This document shows, piece after piece, positions 52,158 through 63,345 of a stretch of DNA of 64,000 nucleotides. The notes beneath the pieces were generated by a model. It ran no database searches. It worked only from the letters and a program-made list of their open reading frames with translations, and was not told the DNA's origin. The DNA is from Azolla caroliniana. Its lineage: Eukaryota; Polypodiophyta. Positions within the stretch are counted from its first letter, which is position 1. Every line of letters begins with the position of its first letter. The position numbers and the translations under genes are program-made. The stretch is taken from positions 17,360,001 to 17,424,000 of the forward strand of contig JBHGNT010000013.1 in assembly GCA_043228905.1 (NCBI GenBank), written 5' to 3'.

Positions 52158-53746
52158 TCAATCACGCTTGTTGAGGGAGTTGAGGTAGACGGTGATGTTG
52201 TTGCCACGGACGACGGGCGGGAGAGCCGTGAAGGAGTCGTAATGGAGGAACACGCACGCGAGGAAGGCTTGGGCGAGGAACGGGACGAGGTCCGCGGCCG
52301 CACATTGCTTGTTGGACACCGAGGTTTGCCCATCCGCGGGCCCGTTGCCCCACACCACATACTTGAGCAAGCGCCTCCCGTCCTCCCCGACAAACCTACT
52401 AGCCACAAATGTGTCGGGCCGGTCGAACACTTCCGGGTCCCTCGTGGCGATCGGTTGGCAACCCCCCAATATCTCGCCTTTCTTCACCTCATACCTCCCA
52501 TCATGTGTCTCCACCACTAGGTCCTCCTTGGTTTTGGCGAATTGGTACGGCACGGGCGGTGACATCCGGAGGCTCTCGTAGACCGCGGATCGAATGAGCT
52601 CCATCCTCATTACCCCCGCGGCTGTGAGCTTCCCCCCGTCCCGCGCAGCCTCAGCCCTCACCTCGGCTGCCATTTCCTCATGCACCGCGTGCCCAGCCCT
52701 CCCGACATGCCCCATCATCGTTGGGAGGAAGAGATTGAACCCCCCGAACGCATTGAACCCTACGAAGAAGACAATGTTGTGGAGCGCATCGTGCTTGTCC
52801 AACCCGTACTTGCTCTCCGCGAGTTTGATGAGCTCCGCGCCGTGCTTCTTGAAGAATTTCACGAGCTTCCGATAGAAGCATGAGATGAACAAGTACGGGA
52901 TCGGGAACGTGTGGAGGAGGAGCTCCTCGAGGACATGGGGAATGACTCCTCCCGTGGTCGCGATCGGGGCTAGTTGGAGCCCATACCATGCTTGGAATAG
53001 GAAAGGCCCATTGGACTTGAGGTTCGAGGCCTTGGGATCTTGACCCACGAGGGTTCGGATCAACACATTGCATGCCACTTGAGCTGTTTGCTTGTTCACC
53101 TGGGCCTTGCCTTTCTTCTTGAGCTCCTTTTCCCACTTCGGGAAGATCTCGGTGGTCGCTGCCTCCATCTCCGGGACCCACTTGTCCGCCTTAGTCTTGA
53201 TAAGGTCCATGATGAATGACTTGAGCTTGGTATGCCTCTCCTCTGACGGGTCCAAATATGCACACGGACGTATCCCACCGAAGAATGACAAGCTCGGCAC
53301 GTAGTTTGCCAAGAGCAAGTTCTTCTTCTCCACCTTCAAAGCACAAGCAAAAGAAACATGTTTCGGACGGGTGCCATTTAGGAATTTGAGATTTGCTTAG
53401 CGCAAGACACCCGATGAACCATGCAAAGATGAGAGAATTTAAGAGGTTTTTTATCAAGGGTTTTGTCCCTTACCTTGGTGGTATCGAAGAGGATTGGAAA
53501 GCTCTTTTGGTCGAGAAGCATGATGGCCTTGGTTGTAGGGAAGCCGGGCGGCCCAGGAACAACATTTACTCTAAAGATCGTGCTATTATACTTCTCCTTC
53601 CTCGAGGTCCAAAACTTGGTTTCTCCTTGGAACCAGAAGAAATCAAGTCTATCTTTAATGGCCCCAAAGCAAGGGGATCCATACTTACCTGGTATAATCT
53701 TGAGTGGCTTCTCCTCATATTCTTCCTTATCTATCTCCATGGCCAA
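52158..53746 (-). CDS. CYP74-family cytochrome P450 (two exons)
   Basis: Exon 1 is 53746-53474 (91 codons from the ATG), then an intron of 140 bp, then exon 2 is 53333-52158. The donor reads AAG|GTAAGG and the acceptor TTTGAAG|GTGG, joined in phase 0. The 482-residue product fits the family's length. CYP74 enzymes rearrange fatty-acid hydroperoxides without O2 or a reductase to give aldehydes, allene oxides or divinyl ethers. Seen here: KIIPGKYGSPCFG near the N-terminus, FPILFDTTK at the splice site, the I-helix-region motif GFNAFGGFNLFLP (about 284-289 for NAFGG), ESLR (about 344-347), and the haem loop NKQCAAADL with Cys at about 435. There is no obvious transit peptide: the protein starts with an acidic MAMEIDKEEYEEK. 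F after NAFGG and A after the Cys lean to hydroperoxide lyase or divinyl ether synthase more than allene oxide synthase, which is inference. The gene is intact as read. Confidence 0.9.
53334..53473 (-). other. Intron of the CYP74 gene
   Basis: 140 bp with GT at 53473 and AG at 53335-53334. It is T-rich toward the acceptor. Many CYP74 genes are intronless, so its presence is worth recording. Confidence 0.8.
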
Positions 53747-53802
53747 ACCAATCTCAATGTTTCACAACTCTCTCTTGGGGAGAAAAATGCAAGGTTAGAT
53801 GC

Positions 53803-53811
53803 CTTTAAAAA
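53803..53811 (-). promoter_or_regulatory. Possible TATA box of CYP74
   Basis: TTTTTAAAG-like sequence about 60 bp upstream of the start codon on the minus strand. Weak support. Confidence 0.3.
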
Positions 53812-53820
53812 GATAGATTA

Positions 53821-54498
53821 GACACACACACACGAATAATATATTTGGACTGATAGAGATGATAGAGACCATACTTTATTATAAACAATGGACATGCCCC
53901 TTACGAATGCACGAGTTCTTTGTGTAAGTTTGACCAGACAACTCGAGAATCGAGATTAGGCCCAACATTATTAACAAAAGGAAAATACTTAGGATTTGAT
54001 CTCTTTAGAGCTGTGGGGATAAAGTCACAAATTACACCACGTGTTTGACCACGTAAACACCTCATAATGGGGGTCCATGTGTCAATATTAGCTAACATTT
54101 ACAGCTCTAGATGACTTAGAACACCACTATTATTTTCCCAAAGTGTGGGGCTAGTGATGTGGCATGCTCCAATACTTACAATAGGTCTTCTTTGGTATAT
54201 GGCATACAACTCAATACACTTATACTCCCATTCAAACAAATCGCATAGAACTTAAGTAAGACAAATTTCCATACTTGGATAGCTAGGCATGATAGCATAC
54301 CAAATGTCTTAGTGGACAACTCAATGCTCAAAGTCTCATTACAAGGTGTAAAGTGTTCTTCATTGTCTCACCATCGACAAAACCAAAAAATGCTTTACGA
54401 ATCAGGTGATTGATAATTTCGGATACAATTTTATTTACAAATGGGAGGTGGACCCAAGAATGGCATCAAGTGCCTAAAGAATGAAAAGACATTGTCCC
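53821..54498. other. Intergenic DNA upstream of CYP74
   Basis: A CA microsatellite at about 53821-53834 and otherwise no recognised feature. Confidence 0.4.
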
Positions 54499-54795
54499 CT
54501 CACAAATATTCAATATTGCTTAATATTTTATGCTACTCCGACTATCATGTGAAATCGGGCCAATGCCTTACAAATATCAAGTGTTGCCTTATATTTTAAG
54601 CTTCTTCAACCATCATGTAAATTTTGGCCAATGTTTGGGTGCATGTAAAAGACATTGTTCCCTTAGAAATATCCAATATGGCCTTATCTGTTACACTACC
54701 TCAACTATCATGTAAGATGCGGCCAATGTGTATGCCTCTTCCCTTACAAATATCCAATATCACCTTACATTTACTTCAATCGCCAATGCAAATTT
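54499..54795. repeat. Degenerate tandem repeat, about 4 units of 60-90 bp
   Basis: Recurring blocks CAAATATCCAATAT, CCTTATATTTTA and CAACCATCATGTAAATTTTGGCCAATG, with variations, at about 54499, 54568, 54667 and 54748. Confidence 0.7.
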
Positions 54796-56285
54796 TGCAT
54801 TAATCAACTTGTGTCACATCCCATTCTCTAAGATGCATGTAATTACATATAAACATAGCTAGGTTAAATTCAACACAAACAATATATGAAACTCAAGGTC
54901 TAAATTATTTTGAAAGTGGAGCCTTTGATAAAATTAATAATAATTTTGTAGCAATGAAGATATCCATGGATGAACAACACGCACACACACATAGAGGATG
55001 TATATATGTAAGTATATAATGTGAAAACCAGTTTTTATGGCACACCCTCACATAGTAAGCAAAAAAGTTGCATTGATTTTACTCCTTCAAGGACGTACTC
55101 TCTAACATTGCACATTTAACGCATTCATGTTATACGCAACGAGAACCTATCTTTGAACACCACACCACATGCATCAAATATATGTAGGTTGATAACGTGA
55201 AAGCGAACTTTTTGACGTACATGCATGCACATTGACACACACAAATAGCGTGCATCTTGCATTTATGTCCATTCCTTCAAGGCCATACTTTTCAATCCTT
55301 GCACATTTTACACATTGATTTTTTTAGCTTTCAATCTAGCAAGGAAACTATGGGTGGACCCTCTTATTTTGGCGAGCGTTGGAGAAATTTTATTGTGCTA
55401 CTTGAGACATTTGGGTGTTGAAAATTCGTCCCATCATAAATGAAGAATTTTCAAGAGTATGAAATGGTTGCTTTATCAACTAATTAAGTCTTTGTATATT
55501 CCACCAAACTTGAATAACTTGTTGTAGAATAACTTTGTTTGTCATTTCTTTGGAGTTGTCAACAAATATCATTATGTGTTTACCAACCTAAGAAAAATAA
55601 TACACATTGATATTAAGAAGATAATTCAATCATGTGATTTGGCATTGATGAGTATCCAAGTCTCCGAAGCATACACCTTTTTAACCATCATCATTATAGC
55701 AATTTAAATTCCCTTCATTGTGAACTTTCAATCTCTCTTCATCGTTTCTTACTCATATTTCTTCTTGGTCATTTCGGGTGTATCTACCCATATCACCGAG
55801 GGAAAAAAACTTTATAAGCTTGGAAGTGTGTTTTGCTCCATCCATTAATTTTTCTAAAGTTTGGCTCCCTCTTGTATAGTATATATGTGTAAGTTCATGA
55901 GCTAAATGTTTCTTTCAGTAAAATATGGAGTTGTATTGATTATGAAAAGTAAAATAAAGCCATAGTAACTCAAACAATAGAGGATTGTGGGGTCATTCAT
56001 GAGCGAAACATTTGAATTTGTGACTCATGGAACATGTACCTTACAAATTTGATTCGACCAACTCGAACTTGGCACAATCATTTCTTAATATGTTGTTGCT
56101 CTTTCTATCTCAAACACATTGATTTTTAAAAGAAATAATTGAATGTATGGTATTGAACAACATGCACATTAAATATGTAACATAATTTCTCTTAATCGTC
56201 GAAAAAGTATCGCATTTTTTCTGGGTGAAAATGTGTCTTTGTTGGCAAGCCGCAAGACATTTCGCACATTGCCGAAGTTTTTTGT
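54796..56285. other. AT-rich intergenic DNA
   Basis: Two loosely similar segments near 55025-55140 and 55200-55320 (CACACATAGNNTGCAT, ACTCCTTCAAGGACGTACT and CATTCCTTCAAGGCCATACT) look like an old duplication. No gene recognised. Confidence 0.4.
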
Positions 56286-56288
56286 CAC

Positions 56289-56312
56289 CTCTCTCTCTCT
56301 CTCTCTCTCTAT
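56289..56312. repeat. (CT)n microsatellite
   Basis: Short CT run. Confidence 0.9.
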
Positions 56313-56424
56313 AGTAATTAGTAATTACATTACCCTAGTGGTAAGAGTCTTGGGTTTGTAACCAAAATTTCTCACCTCTTTATTACTCTATACATATTCT
56401 CTTAATTTACTAGATGCCATTGAG

Positions 56425-56488
56425 GAATGTAAGAGTTGAAGTTTGAACCCATTTGGGCGACCTTACCAATTAAGCTACATCCATCTAA
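56425..56488 (-). other. Decayed tRNA-like/SINE-like segment
   Basis: Minus strand reads an A-box-like TAGCTTAATTGGTAAGG and, 26 nt later, a B-box-like GGGTTCAAAC. The spacing is short and no SINE body is recognised. Confidence 0.3.
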
Positions 56489-56489
56489 G

Positions 56490-56525
<36 letters not shown>

Positions 56526-56547
56526 TCTCTCTCTCTCTCTCTCTCTT
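56490..56547. repeat. (CT)n microsatellite
   Basis: A long CT run with a few interruptions. Confidence 0.92.
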
Positions 56548-57754
56548 AAATTATTGTATTCAACCATTGAGTTTTGGAGAAAATGATGTCTCAAAGTATG
56601 TAGTGCAACTACTATTTCGAAATATAAAGCTTTGCTTGTGAAACGTGATTGGTCGAGCTATATCTATGTTCTCAAACACTTTACCACTACATTGACAGGC
56701 CCAACACTTCAAGAATTTGAATGATGGAATGAGAGCCAATTGGAGAGCTTTCAATGCAAAATTGATGGTACCTGGAAAATACAACCCCAAGCAATCATGT
56801 CCACTAGTTGCGTAAAGTTTACGAAAACATTTTCCTAGGTCCAAAACTAGGTTAGAGGAAAAGATATGATAAAAACAAGTAATTGAAGCACACATAATTG
56901 ATATTGTGTGTGAGTAGATATATAATTCAAGAAGTTTGAGTATCAAGATCTCCCATGTTGAGAACTCATCCATATAAATGGTGGCCACATGCAACTTGAA
57001 AAGGAGGTTGCAACAAATTTAAAGGACAACCTTATAATTGTTTCAACTTTGCCGTATTAAAGTTGATGCATTTGTACACTTTCCCAAACCTCTTTGTAAA
57101 GTCCAGCTCATTGTTATTACTCTATATTTGTATTTTTTGAAGTGGCAATTGTTGCACTTTTTGAGTTCAAGAATATGTATCATGTTAAGGCTAGAAGTTA
57201 GGGCCGATGATTAAGCAAATACAATTATATTTAACGAAATAAATGGATTAAGGGACTTTTTCCTCCCCACCACCCCAAAGCAAAGGAATCGAAATAGATC
57301 TTAAACACCATTTACGTATCATACCATTGAATCTCTCCTACGATCAAACCATGGATGCAAATCCACAAAGCGCTATTGTTAGCCAGAGCCTCGAAACATC
57401 ACCAAATTTCTCTCTCAATGAGGTTACATACTTCTCATTTTGTACTTGCACGTTCCTAGGTCACCACATGTACTTGCCATTTCGATTGCTTGAAAAGTGC
57501 TTCAATTATATTGTTTTTCACTTGGGTGTGACTCCTTCCAATTCTTTTACTATGTGGGACATAGGAAAAATAGAATAGTTGTTAGAATAATAATTATGAT
57601 TCATCATTCTCTTGGATTATCATCTAACAAACAAGATCTTGATTTGTTGCAAACAACATGATTGAATAAAGGATTAAAAAAACCCATTGTATCAAACTCC
57701 AACATTAAACATGAGTGGATCAATGTTCCATCTCCAACGTAAAGGCTTTTACAA
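56548..57754. other. AT-rich intergenic DNA
   Basis: A 144-codon minus-strand frame at 56560-56994 has no recognisable domain or gene structure. It is probably chance or part of a decayed element. Confidence 0.35.
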
Positions 57755-58025
57755 ATCCTTGATATGTAGGATTTTTAATATACGACTATACAATTCACAC
57801 AAGGTTATAATCCCTGACATTAGCGTCCTACATTCCTTGGTGGTTGTGACATAAAAGGGTAAAAATCCTTGATACGTAGGATGTTTAGTCTATGACTATT
57901 ACACAAGCTTATAATCTATGACATTGATGTTATACATTGCTTGGTGGTTGTGACATTGAATGGTAAACAAAGTAGCATTAGAGTTCCACATTCTTGGATG
58001 GTTGTGAAATTCAAGGGTAAACAAA
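57755..58025. repeat. Degenerate tandem duplication, about 110-bp period
   Basis: Blocks AATCCTTGATATGTAGGAT, then ACACAAGGTTATAATC, GACATTAGCGTC, TACATTCCTTGGTGGTTGTGACAT recur from about 57863 with variations. A third partial copy follows from about 57963. Confidence 0.7.
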
Positions 58026-58213
58026 TTGACAAAAAAATCACAACCATCCAATAATTTAAAAATGACAACAAATTCACAACCCACATTCTTGGATCCATGG
58101 CTAGCCTTTGTCTTACACAAGACGGGCTTGGGAAGGATAGTTGCTTCCTTTCCATCTATTTTTTATGTTTTAGCTGATATGCCTTTTTTAAAACTAATGG
58201 AAGGATATTTTGT

Positions 58214-58840
58214 TTGACAAGATTGAGTACCCTCAATGGTGTTGAGAAGGTGAACACTAGTGCAAATGGTTGGACTTGTGTTTTTTTTTTATGCAAAAAT
58301 GGTTGGCAACGAGAAGTAAACACGGATATGTCTCATGTAGATTTGAGAAATCATTTTGAAGTGTTGCAAGAAGAGGAGGACCTAGCACAAGATCCAAGGA
58401 AAACTATTGTTGAAGAGGTGGTAGCATGTACGCCCGACGTCTTGTTAAAAAGTGCAACACTTAGACAGGAATCTACCATGAGCTCCCCTTCCTCCATTGG
58501 CAAAAGTGGAAGTATTGGATTGAGAGCAATGAAAGACTGGTTACGTAACGAGAGGTGTCGAGAAAGCTCATTCATCACTCCCAAAATTCAAAAGTTGCAA
58601 GAGTTGAGACAAGTAAGTACGGAGGCAAATGTTAGAGTTCCAGTCAAATTTGTTAGGTCAAAAATATTGGAAGGGGACATGCTGGACAAGGGATATAGGT
58701 TTAGTTAGCAGGCTCTCACAAGACTGGCGATGAGGTGTTACACTTCCATGAGGAGGAAATGGAAGAAGCTACAAGGCAAGATGTGGTTTTAGGATGTGAG
58801 AGGATCAAGGAGGGAGGTTGGGCATGGGCTCGTAGGGAGG
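58214..58840 (+). pseudogene. LINE-2, candidate ORF1 part
   Basis: A frame of 164 codons (58214-58708). It has no zinc knuckle and no motif I can name with confidence. It is assigned to LINE-2 only because the endonuclease reading starts right after it in the expected order. It could also be unrelated. Confidence 0.35.
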
Positions 58841-59640
58841 GACTATGTCCGTCTTGGGAGACTTCACAATTGATCTCATAAAATTAATCGCGTGGAACAT
58901 ACAAGGGCTAGGCGGCAACAAATGCATGATGGAGAGGAAGAACCTCCGTCAAGAGTTCAAATCCCCAAGCTTTAAGGGGATCCCATACATTTTTCTCTTG
59001 CAAGAGCACCATTTGAGTACGAATAGAATCTTGAGTATTGCTTGGCATACTTTTTGGTTCCCAACTTAGGGTGAGCATGGTAGAAAAGGGGGTGTTTGTA
59101 CATCTATCAAGAATAATTCGGATATTATTGTTGTGGGCGAGGGCACCATAGTGGAGGGACGTGCCATCTATGTGACTGTCAGATGGCAACAATGTATCAT
59201 TAGAATAATAAATGTGTACGCGCCCAATCCGTTAGCGATGCGGGCCCTTTTTTGGAGGCAATTGGCCACTAGCCTGCCGATTGTAGATGCGTGGATCCTC
59301 ACAAGGGATTTTACCATGACTTTGAACACATAGGACAAGGTGGGGGGCATGCATATGGTGGTGCAGGGGTCCAAGTTAGTTGCATGGGATTTGTTGATGG
59401 GCAGAATGGGTGTGAAAGATTCTTGGTATGTACTAAAAAAGCCTTGGAGCTCGCTAAGCTTCTCAAGAGCAGGTTGTAATATAAATGGCTTTTGTATGTC
59501 TCGCATAGACAGAATATACATAAGCTCAGAACTGAAAAAATATGGCAGCAATGTTGAAATCATCGCAGGCTTGACTTACTCTGATCATATGCTGGTTAAT
59601 ATTATGTTGGTCAATCAGAGGAGGAAAAAAAGGGACTGCA
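58841..59640 (+). pseudogene. LINE-2 AP-like endonuclease
   Basis: Three plus-strand frames in order: LIKLIAWNIQGLGGNK with IFLLQEHHLSTN (58845-59069), then a frame with IIRIINVYAPNPLAMRALFW and WILTRDFTMT (59133-59333), then SRIDRIYISSELKK with GLTYSDHMLVNI (59340-59640). These are the AP-endonuclease landmarks: N in WNIQG, E in QEHH, D in RDFT and DH in SDH. In the usual GDFN the N is replaced by T here. Stops and frameshifts separate the pieces. Confidence 0.8.
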
Positions 59641-61370
59641 ACTTGAGGATTAGCAGTAAACTTTTTGAGGATGTGGAGGTGGGAAGGAAGATAAGGAGTA
59701 TATGGGAAAATAATCCAGTTGGTTGTGGTGCACTGGATAATCTTCGGGGAAAGATTATTGAAACTTCAATATATTTGCATGAAGTGACTAAAAATAGAAT
59801 TGTGAGGTCTAAGGAAAGAGAGGTGAGATTAAGAGGATCGATAGCGGCTGCCCAAAGAATGCTTTAGCAAAATCCCAAGCGTCAATGGTCGAGATCAGGT
59901 CTTGAGGCTGCTAAAGAAACACTACAACGGTTGATTGTGTCTAGAAATAAGATGGTATTCAGGAGTTCAGCAGCATGGTGGAACATGAACGGGGACAAGG
60001 TGAACCAACAATTTTTTAAGTATAAAAAACCGAGAACAAATGGTAGCTACAATCCTAAGCTGATTAAGGAGGATGGTTCATTGTCAGAGGATGTATCGGA
60101 GATCATGGAGGCAGTCACAACTTATTATAGTGGGCTACTCTCATATAGTTATAGTCTCCTTGAACAGCCTTCATTGGCAGAACTTGTACTGGAGGGAATG
60201 CAACCAAGAATTTCAGAGGTTGCACAAGTTAAGTTGTTAGGGCCACTCTTGGAAGAGGAGGTGTCAGACACTTTGGCAAGTATATGTAGCACGTCTTGCC
60301 CAGGTGTCGACGGATTATCAAAAGTTTTTTTTGAAATTTTTTGGGAAGTGATTAAGGTTGATCTGGTTGCTGGTCTAAATGAGGCATGGGATGTTGGGTG
60401 CTTACTTGAGCATTTTAAAGAGGGGTTGATATTTCTAATTCCTACGGTACATGGTATAACGGATGTGAGGCAATGGAGACTGATTACGTTGCTCAACACA
60501 ATTTATAAGATTTTTGCTAATGTTCTGGCAAAGAGGATCAAACCTCACTTGCATGCGCTAATTAATGTTGGACAAACAGGATTATGATAATAGATGTATA
60601 ATTGAAAATGTGTTGACCTTTTGGGAGGTGATTTCCTTGGCAAAGAAAATCAATCAACATATTGTATGTCTCATGCTTGACTTCGAGAAGGCATATGACA
60701 GAGTACAATGGCCTTTTTAAGACAAAGACATGGAGCGATTAGGACTACCTTCAAAATGGATATCAGGTGCATTGGCCCTTTACAAAGGAAGCTTGAGTAG
60801 GGTGTTGGTGTTAGGGCATCGGGGCCCATCAATTCCATTATGTAGGTTTGTCAGGCAGGGTTGCCCGTTGGCCCCCTATCTTTATTTATTTATTTCGGAG
60901 GCTTTTTTTTTTTAATAGACTGGATGCAGGAATACGGGGATTAGTTGTCCCACATGCTTGCAAGGACTTGTTGGAATCCATGTATGCAGATGACACTATG
61001 CTCTATCTGCAAGGCAATGATACTAATTTACAACAGGCCGAAAAATGGATTGAGTTGTTTTGTAAAGCATGAGGTGGGAAAATTAACTCGAACAAAAGTA
61101 GAGGGTTTTGGGTAAGTCCAAACCCATGGCCGCTTTGGAACCCTAATGCTGATTTTCAATGGGTCCCTAATGGAATGGTTGTTAAATATTTGGGCTTTTT
61201 GGTGGGAGTTGAGATTCAGAAAAATCACCAGCTTGAGCAAGTGAAAGATAAAATTGGAAAAAAGCTTCGGTTATGGGCATTAGTAAAGCTTTCCCTTGCA
61301 GGTAGAGTGGTTGTGGTAAACCACATTTTGTTGGCCACCATGTGGCACTCGTTGGCATGATGGATGTTAG
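59641..61370 (+). pseudogene. LINE-2 reverse transcriptase
   Basis: Linker from 59640, then AAWWNMNGDKVNQQFFKYKK, IKEDGSLSEDVSEIMEA, SCPGVDGLSKVFFEIFW, LIFLIPTVHG, RQWRLITLLNTIYKIFANVLAKR, a stop, IVCLMLDFEKAYDRVQWPF, a stop, SRVLVLGHRG, FVRQGCPLAPYLYLF, ESMYADDTMLYL (YADD active site), and KINSNKSRG with VVKYLGFLVGVEIQK. The order and spacing are those of an L1-like RT. Broken at about 59868, 60588, 60720, 60915 and 61071. Confidence 0.85.
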
Positions 61371-62820
61371 ACAAATATTGCATCAAAAACATTAAAGCAA
61401 TGGTGAGAGGGTTCCTTTGGTCGGGTAGAGACCATGAGACAACGTCAGCTAAAGTGGCCTGGAGTTGTTTGATGATTGATCAAGGAGAAAAATCAGGGTG
61501 GACTTGGGCTGGTGGATTTGATTCACCAAAGTAAGGCTTTACTTGGTAAGCTCATGGTGTGAAGTCTCCAACATGGACCAGAATTGTGGAAGTTGCTTCT
61601 TAGGAACAGAGCTGAACTGTGGTGTCTGAGGAACGGCAGCCCTTGGAAGGCAAAGAAGTGGTGGTTATTCAATCTAGGCCTAAAGTCAAAAGAACTGACT
61701 AACATGGAGGATAGGGTAGCCCGCACCATAATGAGGGTCTGGTCAAGTTTAAGAGGGGTTGGTGTTAATGTAGCCAAAAACGATGGAGGAACAACTATGA
61801 CAACCACTATTTTGGAACCCCAGGATTAGAAGTGATGACGATATGATGTTGGGCAGAAAAAATACTTGCCATGGGGGCAAATGTTAGGGTACAATGTTAA
61901 TTCAGTAAGAGACTAGGAAGTTTTCAAAAGGAAGAGAAGGGAGGGTTTGGTTGGTAATACTAGGTTTACTGGCAGGCTGGAAAAGGTGACCCGTTTGATA
62001 GATAAGGTTGTTGATGGTCTAGCTAGGCCGAATGAAGAAGAGGGGGTCTGGTTTGGGTGGTTTTGTAGGTGAGGGTGATGCACAAATTATCCGTGGCAGG
62101 TGCCCATCGAATGAGTATCGTTTGTGGGGCAACCTAAGTGCTTTGTCAGACAATGGCCAGTGGTTGGTAGTGTTGGAAGGTAAGAAGTGGCAAGTAAACC
62201 CGGACCCAAGGAAGCTTGAAACTGATTGTAAACTTTGGATAGTTGACAACAAGCCCATATCTGATTTGGATTGGGATCCACTAGAGGTGTGGTGATAGAA
62301 ACCGGGAACAGACAAACTGGAAAGGTTTTTCGAGTACAGTACTAAGCTAGGAAGGCAAATCATTGGCTCCAAATCAATGGGCGCTGCTCTAACTCCCAAT
62401 AGTTGGAGGGATAAAGGAATATCTGATGACTTGTTGAAGTAGTTTTGGAGGAGACTATGGGCGTTCGATATGCTAGAAAAAATAAAGCTTTGGTTGTGGT
62501 TTCTTAGTCATAAAGCGATACCAATGGGAGAGTGGCTGAGGTGTCGTGGTGGTGAGGCTGGTTGCAAGATATGTGGACACCCTTTGGAATCAATCCCTCA
62601 CTGCTTTTGGAATTTCAGAGAGGCTATTAGCATTTGGGATAGAAGTCTTAGGATAGTGGTAGCATGCGGTGTGAATGGGAGAGTTGTATGGGGGTCCTTA
62701 CAAGGGCTGAAGTTAACAGGGGAAGGCTGGGCTGAACAGTTAAACCCCCACGGTCATGGATTTATAGTGCAGGGTGGCAAGGTATTTCAACGTGCTGGAG
62801 TTTGACCTGGCACTAACTCA
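61371..62820 (+). pseudogene. LINE-2 C-terminal region with zf-RVT
   Basis: WVLDKYCIKNIKAMVRGFLW-like thumb text near 61370-61460, then QGNDT-free linker, DCKLWIVDNKPISDLDWDP at about 62220-62280, then KIKLWLWFLSHKAIPMGEWL and CKICGHPLESIPHCFWNFREAISIW (62470-62640), the zf-RVT-type finger. Stops throughout. Confidence 0.7.
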
Positions 62821-63345
62821 AATTTTTGTGAAGCGATATGGATGATGGTGTCTTGTTTATTGGTCTGGCACAGTTGGACCAGGTGTGGTAAGTTTGTTTT
62901 TCATTAGCAAAAGCTCCCTAGCGGTGAGGTGTTGTTAAATATCTAGATCGAGCTGGTATCTTGATTGTGGGGACGGTACGACTTGATTCATGGGGAATCT
63001 AATGTAGCTGAAAGAGCTCGGTCAAAGTTCTTGCTGAAATGGGGTAGTTCTCCTATGGTGGGCAGATCATCATCAAGGTCTGAATGGAACTACCAAGCAC
63101 CCTGATGGCTGTTTCTGCCAATGGCTTCCATTAGTGACTGGGTGCTGTAAATATGTATAGATATGGTACAAGTTAATTACTAGGTTATAGGAGTTGTTGG
63201 GATACTTTTGTTGAAAATGAGGTGGGGACTATGACCACTTTGGTGAGAAGGCCAGAGTGAGGGTTGCTGAAATTTTGGTGGTCTATGATGTACTTTGTTT
63301 GCTAACTAATGCGATGTAGTGTTTTTTTTTGGGAAAAAAAAACTT
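62821..63345 (+). other. LINE-2 3' untranslated region (inferred)
   Basis: No coding text. It ends at a short A9 run (about 63335-63343) after a T10 run, which could be the decayed poly(A) tail. A target duplication could not be identified. Confidence 0.35.

Noticed and set aside
52158-53339. CYP74 as an intronless gene starting near 53339
   Set aside because: The codon there is TTG and the upstream frame supplies the missing conserved N-terminus up to LFDTTK, with proper GT and AG borders.
56560-56994. 144-codon minus-strand frame as a gene
   Set aside because: No recognisable motif, flanked by a long CT microsatellite, with composition like the surrounding AT-rich DNA.
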